Numbered from the stretch's first letter, positions 27,601-36,038 are shown. The stretch is DNA of 64,000 nt from Mesorhizobium sp. Root102 (GCF_001425625.1 NZ_LMCP01000023.1:63428-127427); one strand, 5' to 3'. Notes: a model not told the origin generated them from the sequence alone. Program-made: numbers and translations.

Positions 27601-28743
27601 TTATCGCTTTTTGAGCCTGTCAAGGAAAAGCACGACCAGGCCGGCAACAAGTCCCCAGAATGCTGCGCCAACGCCGAACAGCGTCAGCCCTGATGCGGTG
27701 ACCACAAAGGTGACCGTGGCGGCCATGCGGTCGCCCTCGTCCTTGAGCGCGATCGACAGCGCGTTGGCGAGCGATGCCATCAGCGCGAGCCCTGCCACCA
27801 GCACGATCAGGCTCTGCGGCAGCACAGCGAAGATCGCCACCAGCGAAGCGCCGAAAATCGCGAAGCCGAGATAAGCGAGCGCATAGAACGGTCCGGTCTT
27901 CCAGCGCTCGGCGGGATCGGGATGGACGTCCGGCCCGGTGCAGATCGCCGCCGAGATCGCCGCCAGATTGGTGGTCGAGCCGCCGAAGGGTGCCGACAGC
28001 AGCGAAAACAGGCCGGTGACACCGATCAGCGGGCCTGGCTCAGGATGGTAGCCGGCGGCGCGCAGCACGGCCAGGCCGGAGAGATTCTGCGAAGCCATGG
28101 TGACGAGGTAGAGCGGCAGTGCCAGGCCGATCATCGCCTTGGCGGTGAAATCAGGCGCAATCAGCGTCAGCGTCGACAGTTCCGGTGTCGGCAGTCCGCC
28201 GACACGGCCGGTCAGGAAGGCGGCAAGGCCACCACCGATCAGCACCGCCAGCACCGACAGGGCCGGATTGAAGAGCCGGATGACGAAGAAGGCCGCGATC
28301 AACGGCAGGATCAGCCACGGGTCTACAGGAATGGTCTTCACCGCATTGAGCGCGAAGGTGACGACGATGCCTGCCAGCATGCCCGAGGCGACCGAGGGCG
28401 GTATCCTCGAGATCAGCTTCGTCAGGGGCCGGAACAGCCCGGTGACGATCAGAAGGATACCGGTGACGATGAAGGCGGCGACGGCCTCGCCCATCGAAAA
28501 GCCGCTCGATGCCGCGATCAGCGCCAGGCCCGGCGTCGACCAGGCGGTGATAACAGGCATCTTCGTGCGCCAGGACAGCCACAGGCTCTCGATCGCCATG
28601 GCCAGGCAGATCGTCGTCACCCAGCTTGCCGTCTCGATCTGCGTCGCGCCGACTGCGTTGGCGGCGGCGATGACGATGGCCAGCGTGCCGCCGAAGCCGA
28701 CGATGGCGGCGACGAACGCGTGTATCGGAATGGAAAGGCGCAT
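27601..28743 (-). CDS. benE: BenE-family benzoate/aromatic acid transporter
   Basis: The 380-residue product is a very hydrophobic integral membrane protein with about 12 predicted helices, resembling the benzoate:proton symporter family BenE. Characteristic stretches include AWSTPGLALIAASSGFSMGEAVAAFI and GGSTTNLAAISAAICTGPDVHPDP. The substrate is not certain; no benzoate catabolic genes are nearby. ATG 28743 is chosen because it overlaps the stop codon of the hydrolase gene (ATGA) and begins MRLSIPIHAF; the 65 codons of frame before it lie inside the hydrolase gene and are rejected. It forms a two-gene unit with the hydrolase. Confidence 0.85.
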   Translation of the reverse strand: MRLSIPIHAFVAAIVGFGGTLAIVIAAANAVGATQIETASWVTTICLAMAIESLWLSWRTKMPVITAWSTPGLALIAASSGFSMGEAVAAFIVTGILLIVTGLFRPLTKLISRIPPSVASGMLAGIVVTFALNAVKTIPVDPWLILPLIAAFFVIRLFNPALSVLAVLIGGGLAAFLTGRVGGLPTPELSTLTLIAPDFTAKAMIGLALPLYLVTMASQNLSGLAVLRAAGYHPEPGPLIGVTGLFSLLSAPFGGSTTNLAAISAAICTGPDVHPDPAERWKTGPFYALAYLGFAIFGASLVAIFAVLPQSLIVLVAGLALMASLANALSIALKDEGDRMAATVTFVVTASGLTLFGVGAAFWGLVAGLVVLFLDRLKKR

Positions 28744-29531
28744 CAGTTTCCCCGCTGCGCCATCGCGTCGACGGCCCGCACCAGCATGTCGAGATCCTGC
28801 GGCCGCGACAGGCGGTGGTCGCCGTCTGGTATCAGCGACACGGTCACGTCGTCGGCCGGCAACAGACTGACCAGCTTCAGCGCGTGGCTTGCCGGAACGT
28901 CCGCATCGGCCAACCCCTGCAGGATGTGCACTGGGCAATGCGTGTCGATCGGACCTGTCATCACCCTGTTGTCGCGCCCGTCCTCGATCAGCGCGCGCGT
29001 GTAGATGTAAGGCTCGGCGGAATAGTCGGAGGGCTCCTCGAAGAAGCCTTTCTCCGTGAGGTCGCGCTTCTGCGCCTGCGTCAGCACCGGTTCGACCAGT
29101 TCAGCGGTGAAATCCGGCGCCGGCGCCAGCAGCACCAGCCCGGCGACATTGCTGTCGCCTGCCTTGCGCAGCTCTTGCACCATGCGCAGCGCGATCCAGG
29201 CGCCCATCGAGGAGCCGACCAGGATCTGCCTGCCCTTGGTGAAATGCCGGAACACGGCAAGGCTCTGTGCAAGCCATGTCGAAATCGTGCCGTCGGCAAA
29301 GGCGCCGCCGGATTCGCCGTGGCCGGAATAATCATGGCGCAGGAAGGCGCGGCCTTCTCTTGCCGCCCAGTCCGACAGCGTCTGCGCCTTCGTGCCCAGC
29401 ATGTCCGACTTGTAGCCGCCGAGCCAGACGATGCCGGGCTCGGCACCTTTCGTATGGCGCACCGCGATGCGCGATCCCCCCACATCCAGAAAGATTGGGA
29501 CTTCCAGAGAGAGTGGGGGCGTGACAGTCAT
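28743..29531 (-). CDS. Alpha/beta hydrolase (ABHD10-like serine hydrolase)
   Basis: The 262-residue protein has the alpha/beta-hydrolase fold with nucleophile elbow GSSMG (near residue 101), an oxyanion-region HDYSGHGESGG and a C-terminal catalytic HD in PDGDHRLSRP. Overall it looks most like ABHD10/BRO1-related esterases, but the substrate is unknown. It overlaps the benE start by four bases. A long divergent gap of about 207 bp separates its ATG at 29531 from infC. Confidence 0.8.
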   Translation of the reverse strand: MTVTPPLSLEVPIFLDVGGSRIAVRHTKGAEPGIVWLGGYKSDMLGTKAQTLSDWAAREGRAFLRHDYSGHGESGGAFADGTISTWLAQSLAVFRHFTKGRQILVGSSMGAWIALRMVQELRKAGDSNVAGLVLLAPAPDFTAELVEPVLTQAQKRDLTEKGFFEEPSDYSAEPYIYTRALIEDGRDNRVMTGPIDTHCPVHILQGLADADVPASHALKLVSLLPADDVTVSLIPDGDHRLSRPQDLDMLVRAVDAMAQRGN

Positions 29532-29635
29532 GGCTTTTTCCTCAACGTCGGTCTTGTGGCACAGCCGGCGGCGAGGCGGAAAGTGCTCGCGATGTTTCTT
29601 TGTTTGGTGCAGGGCAGCGATCAGGGTGATTTTCT

Positions 29636-29655
29636 GTCAATGCTGTGCTATTGAC
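29636..29655. promoter_or_regulatory. Inverted repeat in the promoter region of infC
   Basis: GTCAAT (29636-29641) and ATTGAC (29650-29655) form a dyad with an 8-nt spacer about 85 bases before the infC start. TTGACT at 29651-29656 could also serve as a -35 element. No clear -10 element is visible, so the role is open. Confidence 0.3.
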
Positions 29656-29738
29656 TCCGCCCGCGCGCTCACCACATTGGCGCGTCCACGCATCAACACT
29701 GATAAACCCTGAACGAAACGGCCAAGGAGACCACGACC

Positions 29739-30275
29739 ATTCGCAGACCTTTCAAAGCAGCGGCGCCGACCAAGGATGGCCCGCGCTCCAACCGTGACAT
29801 CCGGGTTCCCCGGGTCCAGCTTATCGACGCCGAAGGCCAGAACCGCGGCGATGTTTCCATCAACGACGCATTGCTGCTCGCCGAAGAGGCTGGGCTCGAT
29901 CTCGTCGAGATATCGCCCAATGCGGTACCCCCCGTCGTCAAGATCCTCGATCTCGGCAAGTTGAAATACGCCAACCAGAAGAAGGCGGCCGAGGCGCGCA
30001 AGAACCAGAAGGTCATCGAGATCAAGGAGATCAAGATGCGCCCGAACATCGACAGCCATGACTATGAGACCAAGATGAAGGCGGTTCGCCGCTTCTTCGA
30101 GGAAGGCGACAAGGTCAAGCTGACGCTGCGGTTCCGCGGCCGCGAAATGGCGCATATGGAACTCGGCATGCAGCTTCTGAACAAGGTCCGTGAGGAAGTG
30201 GCGACCATTGCCAAGGTCGAGGCGGAACCAAAGCTCGAAGGCCGCCAGATGATGATGGTGCTGTCGCCGCGCTAA
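29739..30275 (+). CDS. infC: Translation initiation factor IF-3, ATT start codon
   Basis: IF-3 binds the 30S subunit, prevents premature 50S joining and proofreads the initiation codon. Homology extends upstream of any ATG: the frame reads from ATT 29739 as (M)RRPFKAAAPTKDGPRSNRD, in frame with IRVPRVQLIDAEGQNRGDVS and the well-known KQKKAAEARKNQKVIEIKEIKMRP linker/C-domain segment (here NQKKAAEARKNQKV). AAGGAGA lies at 29724-29730, eight bases before the ATT. ATT as start is a hallmark of infC, giving autoregulation since IF-3 discriminates against it. The product is 178 residues. A terminator follows at 30360. The gene is about 1 kb from rpmI-rplT. Confidence 0.93.
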   Translation: MRRPFKAAAPTKDGPRSNRDIRVPRVQLIDAEGQNRGDVSINDALLLAEEAGLDLVEISPNAVPPVVKILDLGKLKYANQKKAAEARKNQKVIEIKEIKMRPNIDSHDYETKMKAVRRFFEEGDKVKLTLRFRGREMAHMELGMQLLNKVREEVATIAKVEAEPKLEGRQMMMVLSPR

Positions 30276-30359
30276 GGTGTGCCGAATATCAGCGCATCTG
30301 AGATCACGATGACGTCAGGCTTGGCTATCGCGCTTAAATCCGCCTGAATCACATTCCAA

Positions 30360-30393
30360 GGCGTCCCGGCGATCGGCGGGACGCCTGTTTTCT
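30360..30393 (+). terminator. Rho-independent terminator of infC
   Basis: GGCGTCCCG (30360-30368) pairs perfectly with CGGGACGCC (30377-30385) across an 8-nt loop, followed by TGTTTTCTT. It lies 85 bases after the infC stop, before the methyltransferase-like gene. Confidence 0.9.
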
Positions 30394-30443
30394 TGGCCAA
30401 GGCTGCGATCGCTGGCCAAGTTCCTCGACGATCGGATTCCACC

Positions 30444-31070
30444 TTGGACAAAGAACTCAAATACGGGCTGGGTAACTACCAGCATACGCGCAGGATGGTG
30501 CTTGCCGGGCTCGTGGCGGTGCTGTTCGCAGCGTTGCTGTTTGGCCAATCGACGTTTCCGCCTGACACACTGGTGCATGAGTCGATCGAGATGTTCGGCG
30601 TGCTGCTGATTTTCCTCGGCATCGTCGGGCGCCTCTGGGCGACACTCTACATAGGCGGACGCAAATCGTCCGAGGTGGTGACCGGCGGGCCTTACTCGAT
30701 CACCCGCAACCCGCTCTATGTGTTCTCGACCGTAGCCGCGGCCGGCGTCGGCGCGCAGATCGGCTCGTTCACCGGCATCATTCTCTTCGGGCTTTTGTGC
30801 GCGGGCGCCTTCCACATCGTCATCCTGCGCGAGGAGAAATTCCTCAAGGAAGCGCTCGGCGCCACATACCAGGCCTATCTGGAGCGGGTGCCGCGCTTCT
30901 TCCCGAAATTGTCGCTCTACCAGGAGGGCGATACGGGCAGCTTCAAGCCGCGCCTGCTGTTGACCACGCTGCTCGACGGCCTGGTGTTCCTTGTCGCGCT
31001 GCCGGCCTTCGAACTGATCGACGGCGCCCAGCAGTCGGGCATGCTGCCGGTCTTGTTCACGCTGCCCTGA
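30444..31070 (+). CDS. Isoprenylcysteine-carboxyl-methyltransferase-like membrane protein
   Basis: The product has about four predicted membrane helices and the ICMT/PEMT-type SAM-binding motif (GGPYSITRNPLYV, with RNPLY diagnostic) followed by EEKFLKEALGATYQAYLERVPRF. Such bacterial proteins methylate unknown lipids or small molecules. The frame is open from TTG 30393, but that codon overlaps the infC terminator, so TTG 30444 (product about 208 residues) or ATG 30495 is more likely; neither has a strong ribosome-binding site. The C-terminal 40 residues form another hydrophobic segment. Family recognition is good, the start is uncertain. Confidence 0.75.
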   Translation: MDKELKYGLGNYQHTRRMVLAGLVAVLFAALLFGQSTFPPDTLVHESIEMFGVLLIFLGIVGRLWATLYIGGRKSSEVVTGGPYSITRNPLYVFSTVAAAGVGAQIGSFTGIILFGLLCAGAFHIVILREEKFLKEALGATYQAYLERVPRFFPKLSLYQEGDTGSFKPRLLLTTLLDGLVFLVALPAFELIDGAQQSGMLPVLFTLP

Positions 31071-31144
31071 TCCAGGACACAGCGCCGCATGTCCACGGGT
31101 GTTGCGCGCGGGCCGTCTTTGACGTATAGGACCGCCGTTCAAGA

Positions 31145-31207
31145 AAACCGCCCGGCAGGGCATGCCGTGGCGGTTTCATTTGCTTTTCGGGCTTTGGTCG
31201 GCCCGAA
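31145..31207 (+). promoter_or_regulatory. Double-hairpin leader upstream of rpmI
   Basis: The first stem is AAACCGCCCGGC (31145-31156) pairing with GCCGTGGCGGTTT (31164-31176), 12 base pairs with one bulge. The second is TTCGGGC/GCCCGAA at 31186-31192 and 31201-31207. The rpmI ribosome-binding site CGGAGTA begins 34 bases later. This may be the terminator of the upstream gene plus a ribosomal-protein leader for L20-type autoregulation; which is not decidable here. Confidence 0.5.
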
Positions 31208-31252
31208 GCGAACAAGAAGCGCGATAGTGCGCCAACTAGACGGAGTAGCAAA

Positions 31253-31456
31253 ATGCCCAAGATGAAGACCAAATCCGCCGCCAAAAAGCGGTTCAAGATC
31301 ACAGGTACGGGTAAAGTCCTGTCGGCTGCTGCCGGCAAGCGTCACGGCATGATCAAGCGTTCCAACAAGTTTATTCGAAATGCCCGCGGCACGATGGTTC
31401 TGGCTGAACCGGATGGCAAGAAGGTCATCAAGAATTTTCTGCCGAACGGCCTCTAA
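31253..31456 (+). CDS. rpmI: Ribosomal protein bL35
   Basis: The 67-residue product starts MPKMKTKSAAKKRFKITGTG, the near-universal L35 beginning, and is highly basic. CGGAGTA lies six bases before ATG 31253. The gene is followed by rplT after 93 bases that contain a palindromic element. Identification is firm. Confidence 0.98.
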   Translation: MPKMKTKSAAKKRFKITGTGKVLSAAAGKRHGMIKRSNKFIRNARGTMVLAEPDGKKVIKNFLPNGL

Positions 31457-31487
31457 GGCATTCGGTCTGGACACGCTTTTGTTTTAC

Positions 31488-31531
31488 GCAATTCCGAACG
31501 GAAAACCGCAAGGCACTTTTCCTGGAATTGC
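31488..31531. repeat. Palindromic element, family C, inside the rpmI-rplT gap
   Basis: GCAATTCCGAACGGAAAACCGC with a closing TTTTCCTGGAATTGC forms a long imperfect hairpin. It is the reverse complement of the 22825-22871 copy apart from a few bases. It fills about half of the gap between two ribosomal protein genes that must be expressed together, and ends 19 bases before the rplT start. Confidence 0.8.
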
Positions 31532-31549
31532 TTTTAAGGAGATCATGAC

Positions 31550-31951
31550 ATGGCACGCGTAAAGAGAGGCGTCACCTCGCACGCCAAGCACAAGAAGGTC
31601 CTGAAAGCCGCCAAAGGCTTCTATGGCCGTCGCAAGAACACCATCCGCATCGCCAAGCAGGCGGTGGAAAAGTCGATGCAGTACGCGTATCGCGACCGCA
31701 AGAACCGCAAGCGCTCGTTCCGCGCTTTGTGGATCCAGCGCATCAACGCCGCGACGCACGAGCATGGCCTGACCTATGGCCGCTTCATCGACGGCCTCAA
31801 CAAGTCGGGCATCGAGATCGATCGCAAGATCCTGTCGGACATGGCCATCCACGAGCCGCAGGCTTTCGCAGCCTTGGTCGCCAAGGCCAAGGTGGCGCTC
31901 GAATATCTGAAGAACACCACGCCGAACGCTTTTGAAAGCGCTGTCGCCTAA
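31550..31951 (+). CDS. rplT: Ribosomal protein bL20
   Basis: bL20 binds 23S rRNA early in 50S assembly and, in several bacteria, represses its own mRNA. The 133-residue product starts MARVKRGVTSHAKHKKVLK and shows the family pattern AKGFYGRRKNTIRIAKQAVEKSMQYAYRDRK. AAGGAG lies seven bases before ATG 31550. It extends about 15 residues past the E. coli protein, with the C-terminus LKNTTPNAFESAVA. A terminator follows at 31991. Confidence 0.98.
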   Translation: MARVKRGVTSHAKHKKVLKAAKGFYGRRKNTIRIAKQAVEKSMQYAYRDRKNRKRSFRALWIQRINAATHEHGLTYGRFIDGLNKSGIEIDRKILSDMAIHEPQAFAALVAKAKVALEYLKNTTPNAFESAVA

Positions 31952-31990
31952 GACCAGCGCTTCCCAAGCATTCGCAATTCTGATTTGGGG

Positions 31991-32026
31991 AACCCGCGCT
32001 GGCACGGCTGGCGCGGGTTTTTCTTT
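31991..32026 (+). terminator. Rho-independent terminator after rplT
   Basis: AACCCGCGC (31991-31999) pairs with GCGCGGGTT (32011-32019) across an 11-nt loop, followed by TTTCTTTT. It ends the rpmI-rplT unit 40 bases after the rplT stop. Confidence 0.92.
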
Positions 32027-32040
32027 TGCCTGAACCGTAG

Positions 32041-32074
32041 AGTGATTTTCACTTTAGAAGTGACTTTCACTTTA
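32041..32074. promoter_or_regulatory. Tandem dyads upstream of pheS
   Basis: AGTGATTTTCACTTTA (32041-32056) is repeated as AGTGACTTTCACTTTA (32059-32074) with one mismatch and an 18-bp period; each copy contains the dyad AGTGA/TCACT. They lie 26-59 bases before the pheS start. A dimeric repressor binding side by side, or overlapping promoter elements, would explain it. Confidence 0.5.
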
Positions 32075-32099
32075 AGGCCGACCTCCCAACGTAGCGAGT

Positions 32100-33203
32100 T
32101 TGACCGTGAACGATGCAACCAACAGCCTGGATACGCTTGAAAACTCACTTCTGGCCGACATCGCGTCGGCCGCCGATGAGCCGGCCATCGAGGCCGTGCG
32201 CATCGCTGCCTTCGGCAAGAAGGGCACCGTGTCCGAGATGCTGAAAACACTTGGCGCCATGACCGCCGAAGAGCGGCAGGTCAAGGGTCCTGTTATCAAC
32301 GGCCTCAAGAACCGCGTCACCGATGCACTCACCGCGCGCAAGGCCGAATTGAAGGATGTGGCGATCACCGCGCGTCTTGCCGCCGAAAAGGTCGACGTGA
32401 CGCTGCCGGTGCGGCAGTCGCCGGCCGAGCGCGGCCGCATCCATCCGATCAGCCAGGTCATCGACGAGATCGCGGCGATCTTCGGAGATCTCGGTTTCTC
32501 CATAGCCGAAGGGCCGGATATCGAGACGGACCACTACAATTTCACGGCGCTGAACTTCCCCGAAGGCCATCCGGCGCGCGAGATGCACGACACCTTCTTC
32601 TTCCAGCCGGACGAGAAGGGCGAGCGCAAGCTTTTGCGCACCCACACCTCGCCGGTGCAGATCCGTACAATGGAGATGAAGAAGCCGCCGATCCGCATCG
32701 TCATTCCTGGCAAGACCTACCGGCAGGATTCGGACGCCACCCACTCGCCGATGTTCCATCAGGTCGAGGGGCTGGTGATCGACAAGACGGCCAACGTCGC
32801 CAACATGAAGTGGGTGCTGGAGGAGTTCTGCAAGGCCTTCTTCGAGGTGCCGCAGGTGAAGATGCGCTTCCGGCCGTCCTTCTTCCCGTTCACCGAGCCG
32901 AGCCTCGAGGTCGACATCCAGTGCGACCGCTCGCGGCCGGGCGAAGTGCGCTTCGGCGAGGGCTCCGACTGGATGGAGATCCTCGGCTGCGGCATGGTGC
33001 ATCCCAATGTGCTGCGCCATGGCGGGCTCGATCCGGACGAATATCAGGGCTTTGCCTGGGGCATGGGCATCGACCGCATCGCCATGCTGAAATACGGCAT
33101 GCCGGATTTGCGCGCCTTCTTCGACGCGGACGTGCGCTGGCTGTCGCATTACGGCTTCCGGCCGCTCGACATGCCGACCTTGTTCGGGGGCTTGAGCGCA
33201 TGA
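32100..33203 (+). CDS. pheS: Phenylalanyl-tRNA synthetase alpha subunit
   Basis: PheS forms the (alpha-beta)2 enzyme that charges tRNA-Phe. The 367-residue product has an N-terminal coiled-coil (about 1-95) and the class II catalytic core with motif 2 (FHQVEGLVID, near 218-227) and the motif 3 region GMGIDRIAMLKYGM near 320. The start is either TTG 32100 or GTG 32106; spacing to the weak GCGAG at 32093-32097 slightly favours GTG, which changes the protein by only two residues. The stop overlaps the next gene (ATGA). Tandem dyads lie just upstream. Confidence 0.95.
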   Translation: MTVNDATNSLDTLENSLLADIASAADEPAIEAVRIAAFGKKGTVSEMLKTLGAMTAEERQVKGPVINGLKNRVTDALTARKAELKDVAITARLAAEKVDVTLPVRQSPAERGRIHPISQVIDEIAAIFGDLGFSIAEGPDIETDHYNFTALNFPEGHPAREMHDTFFFQPDEKGERKLLRTHTSPVQIRTMEMKKPPIRIVIPGKTYRQDSDATHSPMFHQVEGLVIDKTANVANMKWVLEEFCKAFFEVPQVKMRFRPSFFPFTEPSLEVDIQCDRSRPGEVRFGEGSDWMEILGCGMVHPNVLRHGGLDPDEYQGFAWGMGIDRIAMLKYGMPDLRAFFDADVRWLSHYGFRPLDMPTLFGGLSA

Positions 33204-33622
33204 CAGCGCCGCACACCGGCGGCTGCCGCTGCGGCGCCGTGCGGTTCGAGGCCTTGGCCGAACCGCACCATGTCAGTTATTGCCATTGCGGCGATTGCCG
33301 GCGGGCCAGCGGCGCGCCGGTCTCGGCCTTTGTCGGCTTCCTGGTTGATCAGGTCGTGTTCACCGGCAAGGCGCTGAAGATGTTCGAGAACGGCCCGGTG
33401 ACGCGCTCGTTCTGCGGCATTTGCGGCTCACCCATCGCCTATGTCGACGAGCGGCTGGAGGACGACATCTACTTCATGCTCGGCGCGATGGACGTGCCGG
33501 CCGATTTTGAGCCGACGCTGCATGCCTATGTCAGCGAGCAGCTTGCCTTCCTGCATATGTCCGACGACCTGCCGAGACATCTGAAAACAAGCGTCAAAAG
33601 ACGAGACGGAACAGTCCCATGA
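33200..33622 (+). CDS. GFA-family protein (glutathione-dependent formaldehyde-activating fold)
   Basis: The 140-residue product carries the Mss4-like zinc fold of the GFA family: CRCG at residues 9-12, CHCGDC at about 28-33 and CGICG near 72-76, giving two zinc sites. The family was named after a Paracoccus enzyme with a formaldehyde-glutathione activity, but most members, like this one, have no tested function. It sits between pheS and pheT with four-base overlaps on both sides, so it is translated as part of that operon; an insertion between two synthetase subunit genes is notable. Confidence 0.85.
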   Translation: MTAPHTGGCRCGAVRFEALAEPHHVSYCHCGDCRRASGAPVSAFVGFLVDQVVFTGKALKMFENGPVTRSFCGICGSPIAYVDERLEDDIYFMLGAMDVPADFEPTLHAYVSEQLAFLHMSDDLPRHLKTSVKRRDGTVP

Positions 33623-36027
33623 AATTCACCCTCTCCTGGCTCAAGGATCATCTCGAGACCGACGCCACGCTCAACGAGATCGTCGAGCGGCTGACCTCGA
33701 TCGGCCTCGAAGTCGAGCATGTCGACGACAAGTCGAGCCTGAAACCCTTCGTCATCGCCAGGGTGCTGACGGCGGTGCAGCATCCCGATGCCGACCGGCT
33801 GCGCGTGCTGACCGTCGATACGGGCGACGGCAAGGCGCCCGTGCAGGTCGTCTGCGGCGCACCGAACGCCCGAGCCGGCCTGATCGGCGCCTTTGCGGCG
33901 CCCGGCACCTATGTTCCGGGCATCGACGTGACGCTGACGGTCGGCAAGATCAGGGGCGTCGAAAGCCATGGCATGATGTGCTCCGAGCGCGAGCTGGAAC
34001 TGTCCGACGAACACAACGGCATCATCGACCTGCCTGAGGATGCGCCTGTCGGCACCAGCTTCGCTGCCTATGCGCATCTCGACGATCCGGTCATCGAGAT
34101 CAACCTGACACCGAACCGGCCGGATGCCACCAGCGTCTACGGCATCGCCAGGGATCTGGCGGCGAGCGGGCTTGGCCGCCTCGTCCGCGGTGCCATCATG
34201 CCGCATGCCGGCAGTGGCATGTGCCCGGTCAAGGTGACGATCGAGGCGCCGGAACTCTGCCCCGGCTTTGCGCTGCGGCTGGTCAAGGGCGTCAAGAACG
34301 GCCCGTCGCCGAAATGGCTGCAGCAGCGGCTGATCGCCATTGGTCTGAGACCCATCAGCGCGCTGGTCGACATCACCAATTACGTCACCTTCGACCGCGG
34401 CCGTCCGCTGCATGTGTTCGACGCCAGCAAGGTCGCCGGCAATCTGACCGTGCGGCGTGCGCGCGATGGCGAAAAGGTGCAGGCGCTCGATGGCCGCGAA
34501 TATACGCTGACGCCGGAGATGTGCGTCATAGCAGATGACAATGGCGTCGAGTCGATCGCCGGCATCATGGGCGGCGAGCATTCAGGCTGCGACGAGAACA
34601 CGACCGATGTGCTGATCGAATCCGCGCTTTGGGATCCGATCACCACCGCCCGCACCGGCCGCACGCTCGGCATCATCACCGACGCGCGCTATCGCTTCGA
34701 ACGCGGTGTCGACCCCGAATTCATGGTGCCCGGCGTCGAACTGGCAACGAAACTCGTGCTCGATTTCTGCGGCGGCACGCCGACCGAGATCGAAGTGGCG
34801 GGCTATGCTGGACACAAGTCGAAGATCATCTCCTTCCCGCTGTCGGAAGTGAAGCGCCTGACCGGCATCGAGGTGCCGAAGGCGGACAGCCTCGACATCC
34901 TGTCGCGCCTCGGCTTCAAGCCTCAGGGGTCGGGTGATGTCGTCAACGTCGCCGTGCCGTCCTGGCGCCCAGATGTCGACGGCAGGGCGGATCTGGTCGA
35001 AGAGATCATGCGCATCCACGGCGTCGACAACATCGCACCGCAGCCGCTCGGTGCGCATGACGCGGTCAACGCAAAGATACTCACCACGCTGCAGGTTCGT
35101 ACCCGCACCGCCAAGCGCGCGCTTGCCGTGCGCGGCATGATGGAGGCCGTCACCTGGTCGTTCATTCCGGCCAAACACGCCGAACTGTTCGGCGGTGGCC
35201 AGACCGCGCTGAAGCTCGCCAACCCGATCGCCGCCGACATGTCCGACATGCGGCCGTCGCTGCTGCCGGGGCTGATCGCCGCCGCCCAGCGCAATGCCGA
35301 CAAGGGCATTGGCGACGTGGCGTTGTTCGAAGTGTCGGGCACCTATGAAGGCGATGGCGCCGACCAGCAGCGGCGCGTGGCCGCCGGCGTGCGCCGCGGC
35401 ACCGCCAAGCTCGACGGCTCCGGCCGCAACTGGGCCGGCAATTCAGGCCCGGTCGGCGTGTTCGACGCCAAGGCCGACGCCATTGCCGCGCTCGAAGCCT
35501 GCGGTGCGCCGGTCGACCGGCTACAGATCGAGGCGGGCGGCCCGGCCTGGTATCATCCCGGTCGTTCCGGCACGATCAAGCTCGGCCCGAAAACCGTGCT
35601 CGGCACCTTCGGCGAATTCCATCCGAAGACGCTGGAGGGGCTCGATGTTTCCGGACCGCTCTGCGGCTTCGAAGTGTTCGTCGATGCCGTGCCCGAGCCG
35701 AAGGCCAAGCCGACGAAAACCAAGCCCAGGCTGGATCTCTCCGCTTTCCAGGCGGTGAAACGCGATTTCGCTTTCGTCGTCGACAAGTCGGTCGAGGCCG
35801 GCGCGCTGGTCCGCGCGGCGCTTGCGGCCGACAAGAAGCTGATCACTGCTGTCTCGGTCTTCGATATTTTCGAAGGTGCATCGCTCGGCGAGGGCAAGAA
35901 ATCGATCGCCATCGAAGTGTCGATCCAGCCGGTCGAAAAGACGCTGACCGACGAGGATTTCGAGGCGCTGGCCAGGCGCATCGTCGAGAACGTCGGCAAG
36001 CAGACCGGTGGTGTGCTGAGGGGCTAA
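33619..36027 (+). CDS. pheT: Phenylalanyl-tRNA synthetase beta subunit
   Basis: The 802-residue product starts MKFTLSWLKDHLETDATLNE. It has the N-terminal EMAP/tRNA-binding domain (about 40-150), B3/B4 editing domain with RFERGVDPE near 353-365, the B5 domain, and the C-terminal anticodon-binding ferredoxin-like domain (FQAVKRDFAFVVD near 710). Domain order and length are those of bacterial PheT. ATG 33619 overlaps the GFA gene stop. A long imperfect hairpin follows the stop at 36039. Confidence 0.97.
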   Translation: MKFTLSWLKDHLETDATLNEIVERLTSIGLEVEHVDDKSSLKPFVIARVLTAVQHPDADRLRVLTVDTGDGKAPVQVVCGAPNARAGLIGAFAAPGTYVPGIDVTLTVGKIRGVESHGMMCSERELELSDEHNGIIDLPEDAPVGTSFAAYAHLDDPVIEINLTPNRPDATSVYGIARDLAASGLGRLVRGAIMPHAGSGMCPVKVTIEAPELCPGFALRLVKGVKNGPSPKWLQQRLIAIGLRPISALVDITNYVTFDRGRPLHVFDASKVAGNLTVRRARDGEKVQALDGREYTLTPEMCVIADDNGVESIAGIMGGEHSGCDENTTDVLIESALWDPITTARTGRTLGIITDARYRFERGVDPEFMVPGVELATKLVLDFCGGTPTEIEVAGYAGHKSKIISFPLSEVKRLTGIEVPKADSLDILSRLGFKPQGSGDVVNVAVPSWRPDVDGRADLVEEIMRIHGVDNIAPQPLGAHDAVNAKILTTLQVRTRTAKRALAVRGMMEAVTWSFIPAKHAELFGGGQTALKLANPIAADMSDMRPSLLPGLIAAAQRNADKGIGDVALFEVSGTYEGDGADQQRRVAAGVRRGTAKLDGSGRNWAGNSGPVGVFDAKADAIAALEACGAPVDRLQIEAGGPAWYHPGRSGTIKLGPKTVLGTFGEFHPKTLEGLDVSGPLCGFEVFVDAVPEPKAKPTKTKPRLDLSAFQAVKRDFAFVVDKSVEAGALVRAALAADKKLITAVSVFDIFEGASLGEGKKSIAIEVSIQPVEKTLTDEDFEALARRIVENVGKQTGGVLRG

Positions 36028-36038
36028 AAAACTTGCGA

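Noticed and set aside
30393..30443. TTG 30393 as start of the methyltransferase-like gene
   Set aside because: It lies inside the stem and tail of the infC terminator, so the transcript start or ribosome-binding site would be disturbed; TTG 30444 is preferred.
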